35,590 nt of DNA from Lientehia sp934351765 (GCF_052118925.1 NZ_JBQKGG010000021.1:1-35590); one strand, 5' to 3'; numbered from the stretch's first letter, positions 1 through 8,613 are shown. Notes: generated from the sequence alone by a model not told the origin. A program made the numbers and translations.

Positions 1-16
1 CTATTATAAAACTGAA

Positions 17-91
17 GTGGCTCATTATGACCGGAATAGTGGCTCACACATATCCGGAATGGTGGCTCAAGCTTGCCGGACAGGTGGCTCA
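17..91. repeat. Four phased GTGGCTCA repeats, probable terminus of an IS21-type insertion sequence
   Basis: The octamer GTGGCTCA occurs at 17-24, 39-46, 62-69 and 84-91, a period of 22-23 bp. CCGGA follows the first three copies at 31-35, 54-58 and 76-80. Phased multiple terminal repeats that bind the transposase are known for the IS21 family, and I recall GTGGCTCA/CCGGAAT repeats of this kind at the ends of such elements in Clostridia and Bacteroides. The transposase genes would lie left of position 1, so the identification rests on repeat architecture only. The outer tip is probably just to the right of 91. Confidence 0.55.
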
Positions 92-261
92 TTGGAGCAC
101 AGATTATTCATTATACCTAATGTAACTATACCGCCTAATATTCCACCTGGTCCCAAAGCTGTCAATGCTGTTATGATTGCTGCTCCTCCTGCAAGCCCAG
201 TTGCACCGATTGCTGGCATCAACACTAAACCTGGTACCTTTCTATGTTTGATATGTTCCAT
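67..261 (-). pseudogene. Glycine-rich hydrophobic ORF, 3' end cut by the repeat element
   Basis: This 64-residue frame has a stretch of alternating Gly/Ala and aliphatic residues (about residues 15-50, for example GATGLAGGAA and GPGGILGG) that could form membrane helices. Its last residues, NEPPVRQA, are translated from the GTGGCTCA repeat block, so the natural C-terminus has been replaced by the inserted element. No good ribosome site precedes ATG 261 or the internal ATG at 219, so the 5' end may be missing too. Gly/Ala-rich segments like this occur in small membrane or bacteriocin-like peptides, but I do not recognise the family. It overlaps the plus-strand remnant at 229-357, and at most one of the two was a real gene here. 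Confidence 0.35.
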
Positions 262-357
262 TCATGGCAGGAACAAGCTGAAAAGCTGAAATCCGGAGAA
301 ATCACTCAGGAAGAATATGATCAGTGGCGGTATAATTATCCCAAAAACGACAAATAA
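229..357 (+). pseudogene. C-terminal remnant of an unrecognised protein
   Basis: After an in-frame TAA at 226-228 the plus frame stays open to TAA at 355-357 and encodes about 42 residues. The tail contains EKLKSGEITQEEYDQWRYNY, which reads as genuine protein: charged, helical and aromatic. An ATG at 244 exists but has no clear ribosome site. A GEIT.EEYD.WRYNYP tail reminds me of proteins carried on clostridial mobile elements, but I cannot assign a family. A transcription terminator follows directly at 362-420, as expected for the end of a gene, so this is most likely the 3' stub of a truncated accessory gene. Confidence 0.4.
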
Positions 358-361
358 AAAA

Positions 362-420
362 CCAACGAAAAAGGCCTTACCAAATTGATTTCACTCAATT
401 CAGTAAGACCTTTTTGTTGG
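362..420. terminator. Long bidirectional hairpin terminator
   Basis: CCAACgAAAAAGG at the left pairs with CCTTTTTgTTGG at the right, with inner pairing of AATTGA and TCAATT. Each strand has a T-run. It can end the plus-strand remnant (stop at 357) and also transcripts coming from guaA on the minus strand, 136 bp upstream. Confidence 0.8.
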
Positions 421-478
421 TTCACGCATATTACCTGATAACCACAAGATTCCGGATAAATAATGCCAAAATCTCTCG

Positions 479-528
479 TGTTATCATTTTGTTATCAAAC
501 AGAACTTTATCTGCCCTGAAATGCCCTG
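479..528. other. Attachment-site-like direct repeats beside the guaA 3' end
   Basis: TGTTATCA is repeated at 479-486 and 490-497, separated by TTT, and TGCCCTG is repeated at 512-518 and 522-528. Short phased direct repeats of this kind resemble arm-type integrase sites. They lie within 80 bp of the guaA stop codon; the guaA 3' end is a known integration hotspot for genomic islands. No integrase gene is inside the window, so this is an inference from context. Confidence 0.35.
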
Positions 529-555
529 TTTATAAGGGATTCCAGAAAATTTTTA

Positions 556-2097
556 TTATTCAAACTCAATCGTTCCCGGCGGTTTGCTGGTCAGATCATA
601 CAGTACACGGTTCACACCCTTCACTTCGTTGACGATCCGGCTGGCCACATGGGTCAGAACAGAGAAGGGAATCTCGGAAACGTCTGCAGTCATGAAATCG
701 CTGGTGTTGACAGCGCGGAGTGCCACAGCATAATCATAGGTTCGGAAATCACCCATGACACCGACAGAACGCATATTGGTCAGGGCTGCAAAATACTGAC
801 CCAGACCGCGGTCGAGGCCTGCTTTTGCGATCTCCTCACGGTAGATGGCATCGGCTTCCTGGACGATCTTCACCTTTTCTGCCGTTACTTCACCGATGAT
901 ACGGATTCCCAGACCGGGACCGGGGAAGGGCTGTCGGTAAACCAGATATTCGGGGATTCCAAGCTCCAGGCCTGCCTTACGGACTTCGTCCTTGAATAGC
1001 AGACGCAGGGGTTCAATGATCTCCTTAAAATCTACCACATCGGGAAGTCCTCCTACGTTGTGGTGGGATTTGATCACCGCGGACTTTCCGAGGCCGCTCT
1101 CGATCACATCCGGATAAATAGTTCCCTGAACCAGATAATCCACAGCGCCGATCTTTCTTGCCTCTTCCTCGAATACACGGATGAATTCCTCACCGATGAT
1201 CTTCCGCTTCTGTTCCGGTTCGGTCACACCCTTCAGCTTCGCATAGTAACGCTCCTGGGCATTGACGCGGATAAAGTTTAACTCATACGGTCCGTTGGGG
1301 CCGAATACGGCTTCCACCTCGTCTCCTTCGTTCTTCCGGAGAAGGCCGTGGTCCACAAATACACAGGTCAGCTGCTTTCCGATGGCTTTGGAAAGCAGAA
1401 CAGCCGCCACGGAGGAATCCACACCGCCGGACAGAGCACAGAGTACCTTGCCGTCGCCGATCTTTTCCCGCAGTGCCTGAATAGTATCCTGAACAAAGGA
1501 GCCCATCTTCCAGTCACCGCTGCAACCGCAGACCTTATAAACAAAGTTGGAAAGCATCTTCATTCCCTCTTCGGTATGCATAACCTCCGGATGAAACTGG
1601 ACTGCATAAAAATTCTTTTCCGGACATTCCATTGCCGCAACCGGGCAGACCGGAGTACTTGCCGTTACACGAAATCCTTCCGGCGCCTGGGAAATGTAAT
1701 CGGTATGGCTCATCCAGCAGACCGTTTTCGGTGATACATCACCAAACAGAACGCTGTCATTTTCCACCGAAACCTCTGTCCTTCCATACTCGCTTACCGG
1801 TGCTGTCTCGACCTTTCCGCCAAGCATGTGCGCCATCAGCTGGGAACCATAGCAGATTCCAAGGATCGGAATTCCAAGCTCATACAGTTCCCTGGAACAA
1901 TGGGGGGAATCCTCCCCGTAAACACTGTTGGGACCGCCGGTAAAGATAATACCCTTGGGCTCCATGGCCTTGATCTTCTCCAGATCCATGGTGTAGGGGT
2001 GAACCTCGCAGTATACACTGCATTCCCGGACTCTTCTTGCGATCAGCTGGTTATACTGGCCGCCAAAGTCCAGAACGATAATCATCTCTTTTTTCAC
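556..2097 (-). CDS. guaA: GMP synthase (glutamine-hydrolysing)
   Basis: GuaA converts XMP, ATP and glutamine to GMP, the last step of guanine nucleotide synthesis, in the cytoplasm. The 513-residue length is normal. The N-terminal class I glutamine amidotransferase domain has the nucleophile motif GICYGSQ (Cys82) and the His-Glu pair in FHPEV near residue 170. The ATP-pyrophosphatase domain starts with the P-loop SGGVDSS near residue 223, and the dimerisation domain ends in PPGTIEFE. The start is GTG at 2097, eight bases after GGAGG; the ATG four codons later is less well spaced. The zinc-ribbon gene ends only 31 bp upstream, too close for a separate promoter or purine riboswitch, so guaA is probably co-transcribed with it from the promoter at 2789-2817. 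The far side of the stop codon borders mobile DNA. Confidence 0.98.
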   Translation of the reverse strand: MKKEMIIVLDFGGQYNQLIARRVRECSVYCEVHPYTMDLEKIKAMEPKGIIFTGGPNSVYGEDSPHCSRELYELGIPILGICYGSQLMAHMLGGKVETAPVSEYGRTEVSVENDSVLFGDVSPKTVCWMSHTDYISQAPEGFRVTASTPVCPVAAMECPEKNFYAVQFHPEVMHTEEGMKMLSNFVYKVCGCSGDWKMGSFVQDTIQALREKIGDGKVLCALSGGVDSSVAAVLLSKAIGKQLTCVFVDHGLLRKNEGDEVEAVFGPNGPYELNFIRVNAQERYYAKLKGVTEPEQKRKIIGEEFIRVFEEEARKIGAVDYLVQGTIYPDVIESGLGKSAVIKSHHNVGGLPDVVDFKEIIEPLRLLFKDEVRKAGLELGIPEYLVYRQPFPGPGLGIRIIGEVTAEKVKIVQEADAIYREEIAKAGLDRGLGQYFAALTNMRSVGVMGDFRTYDYAVALRAVNTSDFMTADVSEIPFSVLTHVASRIVNEVKGVNRVLYDLTSKPPGTIEFE

Positions 2098-2128
2098 AAA
2101 GATTTCCTCCTGCTTGTGTTATTGATTC

Positions 2129-2689
2129 TTATGATAACTTCTGTCCGCATTCCGGACAGTAGAATAATCCTGCTTTTACAGATGCATGACAGGAAGGACA
2201 CTCCATCTCCTCTGCCGCAGCTTCTTCCGGTGCTGTGGTCTCTTCCTGAACTGTCTCTGTTTTAGGCTCTTCTTCCTCGAAGATTTCTTCTGTCACTGCT
2301 TCTCTGGCTGTTTCCGGCTCCGGATCATTTTTCAGTATTTCATTTTCCGCCCCGCACTTACCGCAGAACCGATCCTCGTTTGCCATCCATGCCCCGCAGC
2401 TTGTGCAGCGCTTCTGATTCTTTAAGATCTGTTTGTCACGGGTCAGGCGTTCCAGGCGTTCCCTGGCCTCCGCTACATCTGCCGCCAGAATTGCATAAGT
2501 CTCCGGCATATCCCCGCAATGATCCTTATAATATGCTTCGCCGAGGGCCGCATAAGCTTTCCTGAGCTTTGTTTCCTCCTGAGTGATCTGGAAACTGAGC
2601 TTTGTGGAGCCAGCGACCTCCTTCGTCTTATTTCCCAGCACACGGCCTGTATTGGCAACTGTCTCACTCAATGTATCAAAAAATCCCAT
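2129..2689 (-). CDS. Double zinc-ribbon protein of unknown function
   Basis: A 186-residue soluble protein. The N-terminal half (1-90) is helical and probably coiled coil, with an amphipathic start (MGFFDTLSETV) and a LTRDKQILKNQ stretch. A first zinc ribbon follows near 94-113 (CTSCG and CGKCG), then an acidic Glu/Thr/Ala-rich linker of about 45 residues, and a second ribbon at the C-terminus (CPSCH and CPECG). Ribbon-linker-ribbon proteins of this type are common in Clostridia and mostly uncharacterised. A GGAGGAAC ribosome site lies seven bases before ATG 2689. It is the first gene after a perfect consensus promoter and runs into guaA, so it is likely well expressed. Roles in protein quality control or as a nucleic-acid adaptor are possible, but nothing in the sequence decides between them. 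Confidence 0.8.
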   Translation of the reverse strand: MGFFDTLSETVANTGRVLGNKTKEVAGSTKLSFQITQEETKLRKAYAALGEAYYKDHCGDMPETYAILAADVAEARERLERLTRDKQILKNQKRCTSCGAWMANEDRFCGKCGAENEILKNDPEPETAREAVTEEIFEEEEPKTETVQEETTAPEEAAAEEMECPSCHASVKAGLFYCPECGQKLS

Positions 2690-2788
2690 AACCGTTCCTC
2701 CTGTCCAGCTGGAACTGGTTCCCGATTGGGCTCAGTTCCCATTTCCCATTTTCAAAACCATGCATGATCCATCAGCACAGTTTCTTTC

Positions 2789-2817
2789 ATTATAAAAGCA
2801 GATCCGGCTCTTGTCAA
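2789..2817 (-). promoter_or_regulatory. Perfect sigma-A promoter for the zinc-ribbon/guaA unit
   Basis: Reading the minus strand, TTGACA (2812-2817) and TATAAT (2789-2794) are separated by 17 bp, an exact match to the housekeeping consensus. It gives a leader of about 95 nt. That leader can form a hairpin from GGAACTG and CAGTTCC just before the ribosome site. Confidence 0.85.
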
Positions 2818-2830
2818 CGAACGGCGCTGA

Positions 2831-3451
2831 TCAACCTTTCAGATTATCCAGATGATGGGCATCATTAAGAGTCCGCAGAATACACCGATCCTCTTCGATA
2901 TCGATAACGGTCAAGGATGTATTGTCCAGTTCAATGCAGCGGTACAGTCTGGATGTCATGTCCATGAGATAAAAAATCACCAGCTTCAGGATTCCGCCGT
3001 GGGCCACCACCACAATGGTCTTATCCGTATGACGATAGGTTTCCTTGATTTCCTCAATGGCTGCTCCGACACGGAGCTTTGCTTTATTTAAGGTTCCCTC
3101 TCCCGACATGGGATAATGAAACGGCTCGATTCGATAATTGGTAAATGCTTCACCGTAAAGCTCAGCATTTTCTTCCTTTGTATGACCATCCCACTGGCCG
3201 AAATCCAGCTCCTTTAAGGCGTCCACCACATGGATCGGCCGCCCGGTTGCTTCTGAGATGGGGCGCGCCGTATCATAGGCCCGCTGAAGCGGAGAAGCAA
3301 AGATCTCATCCACATGAATGGTCTCAAACCGTTTTCCGAGAGCCTCCGCCTGCGCCCGTCCATGCTCGGAAAGCGGGATATCCGCCTGTCCCTGATACTG
3401 TCCTGTCACATTCCATGGAGTTTCCCCATGTCTCACCAATATAAAACGCAT
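2831..3451 (-). CDS. Histidine phosphatase family protein (phosphoglycerate mutase-like)
   Basis: The 206-residue protein opens with MRFILVRHGETPWN, the catalytic RHG motif of the histidine phosphatase superfamily, with His8 as the phospho-acceptor. The second core His is in VAHGG near residue 150, and the acid residue lies in ELDFGQWDG near 84. The length fits the dPGM-like broad-specificity phosphatases (GpmB/PhoE/CobC group) rather than glycolytic GpmA, which has about 230-250 residues and extra active-site loops. The substrate cannot be told from sequence. GAAGGAG precedes ATG 3451. The gene lies 55 bp after uvrA on the same strand and may be the last gene of that unit; no cobalamin genes are nearby, which argues against a CobC role. 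Confidence 0.88.
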   Translation of the reverse strand: MRFILVRHGETPWNVTGQYQGQADIPLSEHGRAQAEALGKRFETIHVDEIFASPLQRAYDTARPISEATGRPIHVVDALKELDFGQWDGHTKEENAELYGEAFTNYRIEPFHYPMSGEGTLNKAKLRVGAAIEEIKETYRHTDKTIVVVAHGGILKLVIFYLMDMTSRLYRCIELDNTSLTVIDIEEDRCILRTLNDAHHLDNLKG

Positions 3452-3461
3452 ACTGTCTCCT

Positions 3462-3491
3462 TCTTTTCGTTTCGGTTCTTTTCGTTTCGAT
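3462..3491. repeat. Two tandem 15-bp repeats between uvrA and the phosphatase gene
   Basis: The unit TCTTTTCGTTTCGGT (3462-3476) is followed by TCTTTTCGTTTCGAT (3477-3491), differing at one base. On the transcribed strand this is an A-rich, probably unstructured, linker just before the phosphatase ribosome site. It is probably a slippage product. Confidence 0.6.
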
Positions 3492-3506
3492 TCTTTTGTG
3501 CTTCTC

Positions 3507-6341
3507 TTACCGCAGATATTTTTTTACATATCTTCCCGTATAAGATATCGGGTTTTCGGCAACCTCCTCCGGTGTACCCTGAGCGATCACTGTACCTCCC
3601 TTATCGCCGCCCTCAGGCCCCATATCAATAAGATAATCGGCCGTTTTGATCACGTCCAGATTATGCTCGATCACGATCACCGTATTCCCATTTTCGCATA
3701 AACGCTGGAGAATTTCAACCAGCTTATGAACATCCGCAAAATGAAGTCCAGTAGTCGGCTCATCCAGAATGTAAATGGTTTTTCCCGTATCCCGTCTGGA
3801 AAGCTCCGTTGCCAGCTTGATCCGCTGTGCCTCACCGCCGGAAAGCGTTGTGGACGGCTGTCCCAGCTTCAGATAAGAGAGTCCTACATCATAGAGCGTT
3901 TCGATCTTCCGTTTGATCGACGGCACGTTCTCAAAAAAGGTCAGTGCCTCCTCCACGGTCATATCCAGTACATCATAAATACTCTTTCCCTTATATTTCA
4001 CTTCCAGCGTTTCCCGGTTGTAACGTTTGCCGCCGCAGACCTCACAGGGCACATAAACATCGGGAAGGAAATGCATTTCGATTTTCAGGATTCCATCCCC
4101 GCCGCAGGCCTCGCACCGGCCGCCCTTCACATTAAAGCTGAACCTGCCCTTTTGGTAGCCTCTGGCCTTGGCATCCGTTGTTGATGCAAACAGATCACGA
4201 ATCATATCAAACACACCGGTATAGGTCGCCGGATTAGACCGTGGCGTCCGTCCGATAGGCGACTGATCAATAGCAATGATTTTGTCAAGCTGCTCCGTCC
4301 CTAGGATCTCCTTATGCCTTCCTGGGATTGTCCGCGCCCGGTTCAGCTTTTTCGCCAGCGATTTATAAAGGATTTCATTGACCAGAGACGACTTTCCCGA
4401 ACCGGATACACCGGTCACACAGGTAAAAATCCCCAGTGGAATCTTCACATCAATGTTTTTTAAGTTATTTTCCGCTGCGCCTTTTACCGTCAAAAAGCCC
4501 TTCGGCTTTCTCCTGGTCTCCGGAACCGGGATCTTTCTTCTGCCGCTCAGATAGGCACCTGTGATGGAACGGTCACAGGCCATGATCTCCTCAGCCGTAC
4601 CAACAGCCACCACCTCTCCTCCGTGCTCCCCGGCTCCGGGGCCAATATCCACAATACAGTCTGCCGCGCGCATAGTGTCCTCATCATGCTCCACCACCAG
4701 TACACTGTTTCCCAGGTCTCTCAGATGCATCAGCGTTGCCAGGAGCTTATCGTTGTCCCGCTGATGAAGCCCGATGCTTGGCTCATCAAGAATATAGGCA
4801 ACCCCAACCAGACCGGAGCCAATCTGGGTCGCCAGACGGATCCGCTGCGCCTCACCGCCGGAAAGAGTCGCCGTGGCGCGGGAAAGAGACAGATAATCCA
4901 GCCCCACATCCACCAAGAATCCCACTCTGGCGCGGATCTCCCGCAGCACCAGCCGTCCGATGGAAATCTGAACCGGTGTCAGCTTCTCCTCAATATGCTC
5001 CATAAAGAGCTTCAGATCTCCAACCGACATGGATGTGATCTCATAAATATTTTTATCACAGACGGTCACTGCCAGAGAGCTCTGCTTCAGACGCCGTCCG
5101 CCACAGACCTTACAGGGCGTGATCCGCATAAACGTCTCATACTCTGCCTTGACAGTCTCTGATGCGGTTTCCCGATAACGCCGTTCCACGTTCCGGATCA
5201 GCCCCTCGAAGGCCACCGGATAAATTCCCTCTCCGCGCTGTCCCTTATAATATACCTTGACCTCATGGCCGTCCGTACCATGAATCAGAATATCATGGAT
5301 CTTTTGGGGATAATCCTGAAACGGTGTATCCAGATCAAAGTCATACTCTTTGCAAAGTGCCTCCAGAATCGCCCGACTGAAGCTTCCCTTTGTCACGCAG
5401 GACTGCCAGCCGCAGACCGCAATGGCTCCCTCGTTGATACTTCTGGTCTTATCCGGTATCATCAGATCCTCATCAAACTCCATCTTGTAGCCGAGACCGG
5501 AGCATTCCGGGCAGGCGCCAAAGGGATTGTTAAAGGAAAAGCTTCTCGGTTCTACCTCTTCAATGCTGATTCCGCAGTCCGGACAGGAAAAGCTCTGGCT
5601 GAAGGTCAGAATCTCTTCCCCATTCACATCCACCTGCATCAGTCCATCAGAAAGCTGGAGCGCTGTCTCAATAGAGTCGGTCAGGCGCTTCTCGATCCCC
5701 GGCTTCACCACCAGACGGTCCACCACGATCTCAATGTTATGCTTCATGTTTTTATCCAGAATGATCTCCTCAGACAGTTCATAGAGATTTCCGTCAACCC
5801 GGACCCGGACAAATCCACTGCGCTTTGCCTGATCCAGAACCTTTTCATGTCGCCCCTTTCGCCCTCGAACCACCGGTGCCAGAATCTGGAGCTTTGACCG
5901 CTCCGGCAGTGCCAGGATCTGATCCACCATCTGATCAATGGTCTGCTTTTTGATCTCCCGTCCGCACTTGGGACAATGCGGAATCCCAATTCTTGCATAC
6001 AGCAGACGGAAATAATCATAGATCTCAGTCACCGTTCCCACAGTGGATCTGGGATTTCGATTGGTTGATTTCTGGTCAATGGAGATAGCCGGAGAAAGAC
6101 CCTCAATGCTTTCTACCTCCGGTTTTTCCATCTGTCCCAGGAACTGTCGTGCATAAGATGACAGGGATTCCATATAACGCCGCTGTCCTTCTGCATAAAT
6201 CGTATCAAAAGCCAGGGAGGATTTTCCGGAGCCACTGAGTCCTGTCAGTACCACAAACCGATCTCTGGGGATATCCAGAGAAATATTTTTAAGATTATGC
6301 TCGTTGGCACCTCTGATCCTGATGTATTTCTGTTCTGCCAT
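3507..6341 (-). CDS. uvrA: Excinuclease ABC subunit A
   Basis: UvrA is the damage-sensing ATPase of nucleotide excision repair and loads UvrB onto DNA. The 944-residue length is normal. The first ATPase has Walker A GLSGSGKSS near residue 35, interrupted by a zinc module (CPDCG and CPECSG near 255-285), with signature LSGGEAQRI near 490. The second ATPase has GVSGSGKSS near 640, a CEACGG/CEVCGG zinc finger near 740-770 and a second LSGGEAQRI near 830. The DNA-binding motif SIDQKSTNRNPRST follows the UvrB-binding region. uvrB ends 17 bp upstream on the same strand, so the two form an operon. The plain start is ATG 6341. No LexA box is visible in the short gap. Confidence 0.98.
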   Translation of the reverse strand: MAEQKYIRIRGANEHNLKNISLDIPRDRFVVLTGLSGSGKSSLAFDTIYAEGQRRYMESLSSYARQFLGQMEKPEVESIEGLSPAISIDQKSTNRNPRSTVGTVTEIYDYFRLLYARIGIPHCPKCGREIKKQTIDQMVDQILALPERSKLQILAPVVRGRKGRHEKVLDQAKRSGFVRVRVDGNLYELSEEIILDKNMKHNIEIVVDRLVVKPGIEKRLTDSIETALQLSDGLMQVDVNGEEILTFSQSFSCPDCGISIEEVEPRSFSFNNPFGACPECSGLGYKMEFDEDLMIPDKTRSINEGAIAVCGWQSCVTKGSFSRAILEALCKEYDFDLDTPFQDYPQKIHDILIHGTDGHEVKVYYKGQRGEGIYPVAFEGLIRNVERRYRETASETVKAEYETFMRITPCKVCGGRRLKQSSLAVTVCDKNIYEITSMSVGDLKLFMEHIEEKLTPVQISIGRLVLREIRARVGFLVDVGLDYLSLSRATATLSGGEAQRIRLATQIGSGLVGVAYILDEPSIGLHQRDNDKLLATLMHLRDLGNSVLVVEHDEDTMRAADCIVDIGPGAGEHGGEVVAVGTAEEIMACDRSITGAYLSGRRKIPVPETRRKPKGFLTVKGAAENNLKNIDVKIPLGIFTCVTGVSGSGKSSLVNEILYKSLAKKLNRARTIPGRHKEILGTEQLDKIIAIDQSPIGRTPRSNPATYTGVFDMIRDLFASTTDAKARGYQKGRFSFNVKGGRCEACGGDGILKIEMHFLPDVYVPCEVCGGKRYNRETLEVKYKGKSIYDVLDMTVEEALTFFENVPSIKRKIETLYDVGLSYLKLGQPSTTLSGGEAQRIKLATELSRRDTGKTIYILDEPTTGLHFADVHKLVEILQRLCENGNTVIVIEHNLDVIKTADYLIDMGPEGGDKGGTVIAQGTPEEVAENPISYTGRYVKKYLR

Positions 6342-6358
6342 GGTTTTTCTCTATACTC

Positions 6359-8350
6359 CTATTTCTCATAAAGCTGTTTTTTTAATTCCATCATCTGATC
6401 CCGCAGCACGGCCGCCTGCTCAAAGTTCAGCTCCGCCGCTGCCTTCTGCATCTTCTTCTGAACCTCGCCGATCAGCGCCATCAGCTCTTTCTCGCTCATG
6501 GACTCCGGATCCTTCTTCAATTTCAGGCGCTTCGGCTGATCCTCTTCCTCCGCCTTGGAAATACTGATCAGATCACGGACCGCCTTCTTGATCGTCATGG
6601 GCGTGATCCCGTGCGCTTCATTATAAGCCTGCTGGATCTTCCGCCTCCGTTCTGTCTCGTCGATTGCTACACGCATGGAATCCGTCATGGTATCGGCGTA
6701 CATGATCACATGTCCCTCCGAATTTCTCGCGGCACGGCCGATGGTCTGAATCAGCGATGTCTCCGATCGGAGGAAGCCCTCCTTATCTGCATCCAGAATC
6801 GCCACCAGACTGATCTCCGGAATATCCAGTCCCTCACGAAGCAGATTGATCCCCACCAGCACATCAAAAAGATCCAGCCGCATGTCACGAATGATCTCGC
6901 TTCGCTCCAGGGTATCAATATCGGAATGGAGATATTTTACCCGGATTCCGACCTCCCTCATATAATCAGTCAGATCCTCCGCCATGCGTTTTGTCAGCGT
7001 GGTGACCAGAATCTTATTTCCTTTTTCTACTTCTTTGTTGACCTCCGAAATCAGGTCATCAATCTGCCCGGTCACGGGACGCACCTCCACCGCCGGATCC
7101 AGAAGTCCGGTGGGTCGGATGATCTGTTCCGCACGAAGAAGCTCATGCTCCTCCTCATAAGGTCCCGGCGTCGCTGATACAAACAGCAGCTGGTCGATCC
7201 GTTCCTCAAACTCTGAAAAATTCAGAGGCCGGTTATCCAGCGCTGATGGAAGCCGGAATCCATACTCCACCAGTGTGTTTTTCCTTGACCGGTCTCCCAC
7301 ATACATCCCGCGGATCTGCGGAACTGTTATATGCGACTCATCGATCATGATCAGAAAATCATCCGGGAAATAGTCAAACAGCGTGCAGGGCGGCTGTCCC
7401 GGTATCTGCCCCGTCAGATGACGGGAGTAATTCTCAATGCCGGAGCAGAAGCCGGTCTCCCGCATCATCTCGATATCATAATTGGTCCGCTCCATGATCC
7501 TCTGAGCCTCCAGAAGCTTGTCCTCGCTGCGAAAATATGCAATCCGTTCCTTTAACTCCGCCGCAATGCTTTCTGTTGCTGCCAGCATCTTATCCCGCGG
7601 TACCACATAATGGGACGCCGGAAAGATTGCCACATGCTCCAGACGGCTTCTTGCCTCTCCCGTCAGAGGATCGATCTCCGAGATCCGATCCACCTCATCT
7701 CCGAAAAATTCGATCCGATACGCCGCACTGTCACTGTACGCCGGAAACACCTCCAGCACATCGCCCCGCACCCGGAACGATCCGCGCCGGAAATCCATAT
7801 CACTCCGGTTATACTGGATCTCCACCAGTTTTCGGACCACCTCATCCCGTTCTTTCTCCATTCCCGGCCGCAGAGAGATCACCATGTTTTTATAATCGAT
7901 AGGACTTCCCAGACCATAGATACAGGACACCGATGAAATGATGATCACATCGCTCCGCTCTGACAGCGCCGCCGTCGCCGAATGACGCAGCTTATCGATT
8001 TCATCATTGATAGAGGAATCCTTTTCGATATACGTATCTGTTGACGGCACATACGCCTCCGGCTGGTAATAATCATAATAGGAGACAAAATATTCGACCG
8101 CATTATTAGGGAAAAACTCCTTAAACTCCCCATATAACTGCGCCGCCAGCGTCTTATTATGGGCAATGATCAGCGTCGGCTTCTGGATCTGCTGGATCAC
8201 ATTGGCCATGGTAAACGTCTTTCCGGACCCGGTCACACCGAGAAGCGTCTGAAACTGATTTCCCTCCCGGAATCCGCGGACCAGCTTCTCAATTGCCTGT
8301 GGCTGGTCACCGGTCGGCTTGTATTCTGAAACTAATTCAAAATGATCCAT
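6359..8350 (-). CDS. uvrB: Excinuclease ABC subunit B
   Basis: UvrB is the helicase-fold ATPase that verifies damage and recruits UvrC. The 663-residue protein has Walker A GVTGSGKTFT near residue 40, the DNA-clamping beta-hairpin YYDYYQPEAYVP near 95, DESH near 338, helicase motifs including LREGLDIPE near 500, and a C-terminal UVR domain near 625-660 (ELNFEQAAVLRDQM) that contacts UvrC. GGAGAG precedes ATG 8350. The next sequence upstream is a RhuM remnant whose stop codon lies 23 bp away, so the natural promoter region may have been replaced. A diverged second copy of residues of about 61-80 of this same gene lies at 8686-8750. Confidence 0.98.
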   Translation of the reverse strand: MDHFELVSEYKPTGDQPQAIEKLVRGFREGNQFQTLLGVTGSGKTFTMANVIQQIQKPTLIIAHNKTLAAQLYGEFKEFFPNNAVEYFVSYYDYYQPEAYVPSTDTYIEKDSSINDEIDKLRHSATAALSERSDVIIISSVSCIYGLGSPIDYKNMVISLRPGMEKERDEVVRKLVEIQYNRSDMDFRRGSFRVRGDVLEVFPAYSDSAAYRIEFFGDEVDRISEIDPLTGEARSRLEHVAIFPASHYVVPRDKMLAATESIAAELKERIAYFRSEDKLLEAQRIMERTNYDIEMMRETGFCSGIENYSRHLTGQIPGQPPCTLFDYFPDDFLIMIDESHITVPQIRGMYVGDRSRKNTLVEYGFRLPSALDNRPLNFSEFEERIDQLLFVSATPGPYEEEHELLRAEQIIRPTGLLDPAVEVRPVTGQIDDLISEVNKEVEKGNKILVTTLTKRMAEDLTDYMREVGIRVKYLHSDIDTLERSEIIRDMRLDLFDVLVGINLLREGLDIPEISLVAILDADKEGFLRSETSLIQTIGRAARNSEGHVIMYADTMTDSMRVAIDETERRRKIQQAYNEAHGITPMTIKKAVRDLISISKAEEEDQPKRLKLKKDPESMSEKELMALIGEVQKKMQKAAAELNFEQAAVLRDQMMELKKQLYEK

Positions 8351-8373
8351 TACAGATTCTCTCCTTTATATTT

Positions 8374-8613
8374 CTACTTCTGGACAACATTCTCATATAT
8401 CAATTCTTCCACAGTCTTCCCGATAACAGCAACGTGAAGTTTATTTTGAACAAATGCGTAAAACGCTTTTGTTATCTCACTGTTTTTGTCATAATCATAA
8501 CTGCACTGTTCAAATACATCTGTAATTTTCTGATAGGCTCTGCGTTCACTGGCTCTGATTTCACGAATGCGTTCAAGTAATTCATCAAAATCTTCTTTAT
8601 AAATATTTTTCAA
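8374..8613 (-). pseudogene. C-terminal fragment of a RhuM-family protein
   Basis: The 79-residue frame begins at a TTG with no ribosome site and matches what I know of the C-terminal part of RhuM-family proteins: FDELLERIREIRASERRAY, then YDKNSEITKAF, then VQNKLHVAVIGKT and EELIYE. The family normally has about 300 or more residues. The N-terminal Bro-like part is found separately, in another frame, at 8610-8672, so roughly the central half is missing. RhuM genes are usually carried on genomic islands and their function is poorly known. The fragment ends 23 bp before uvrB and may simply be read through as leader RNA. Confidence 0.75.

Noticed and set aside
17..289. 90-codon plus-strand ORF across the repeats
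   Set aside because: Starts inside the repeat block, is the complement of the Gly-rich frame (hence Pro/Ala rich) and lacks a ribosome site.
2098..2128. Purine or guanine riboswitch before guaA
   Set aside because: Only 31 bp separate the genes, far too little for an aptamer of about 70 nt.
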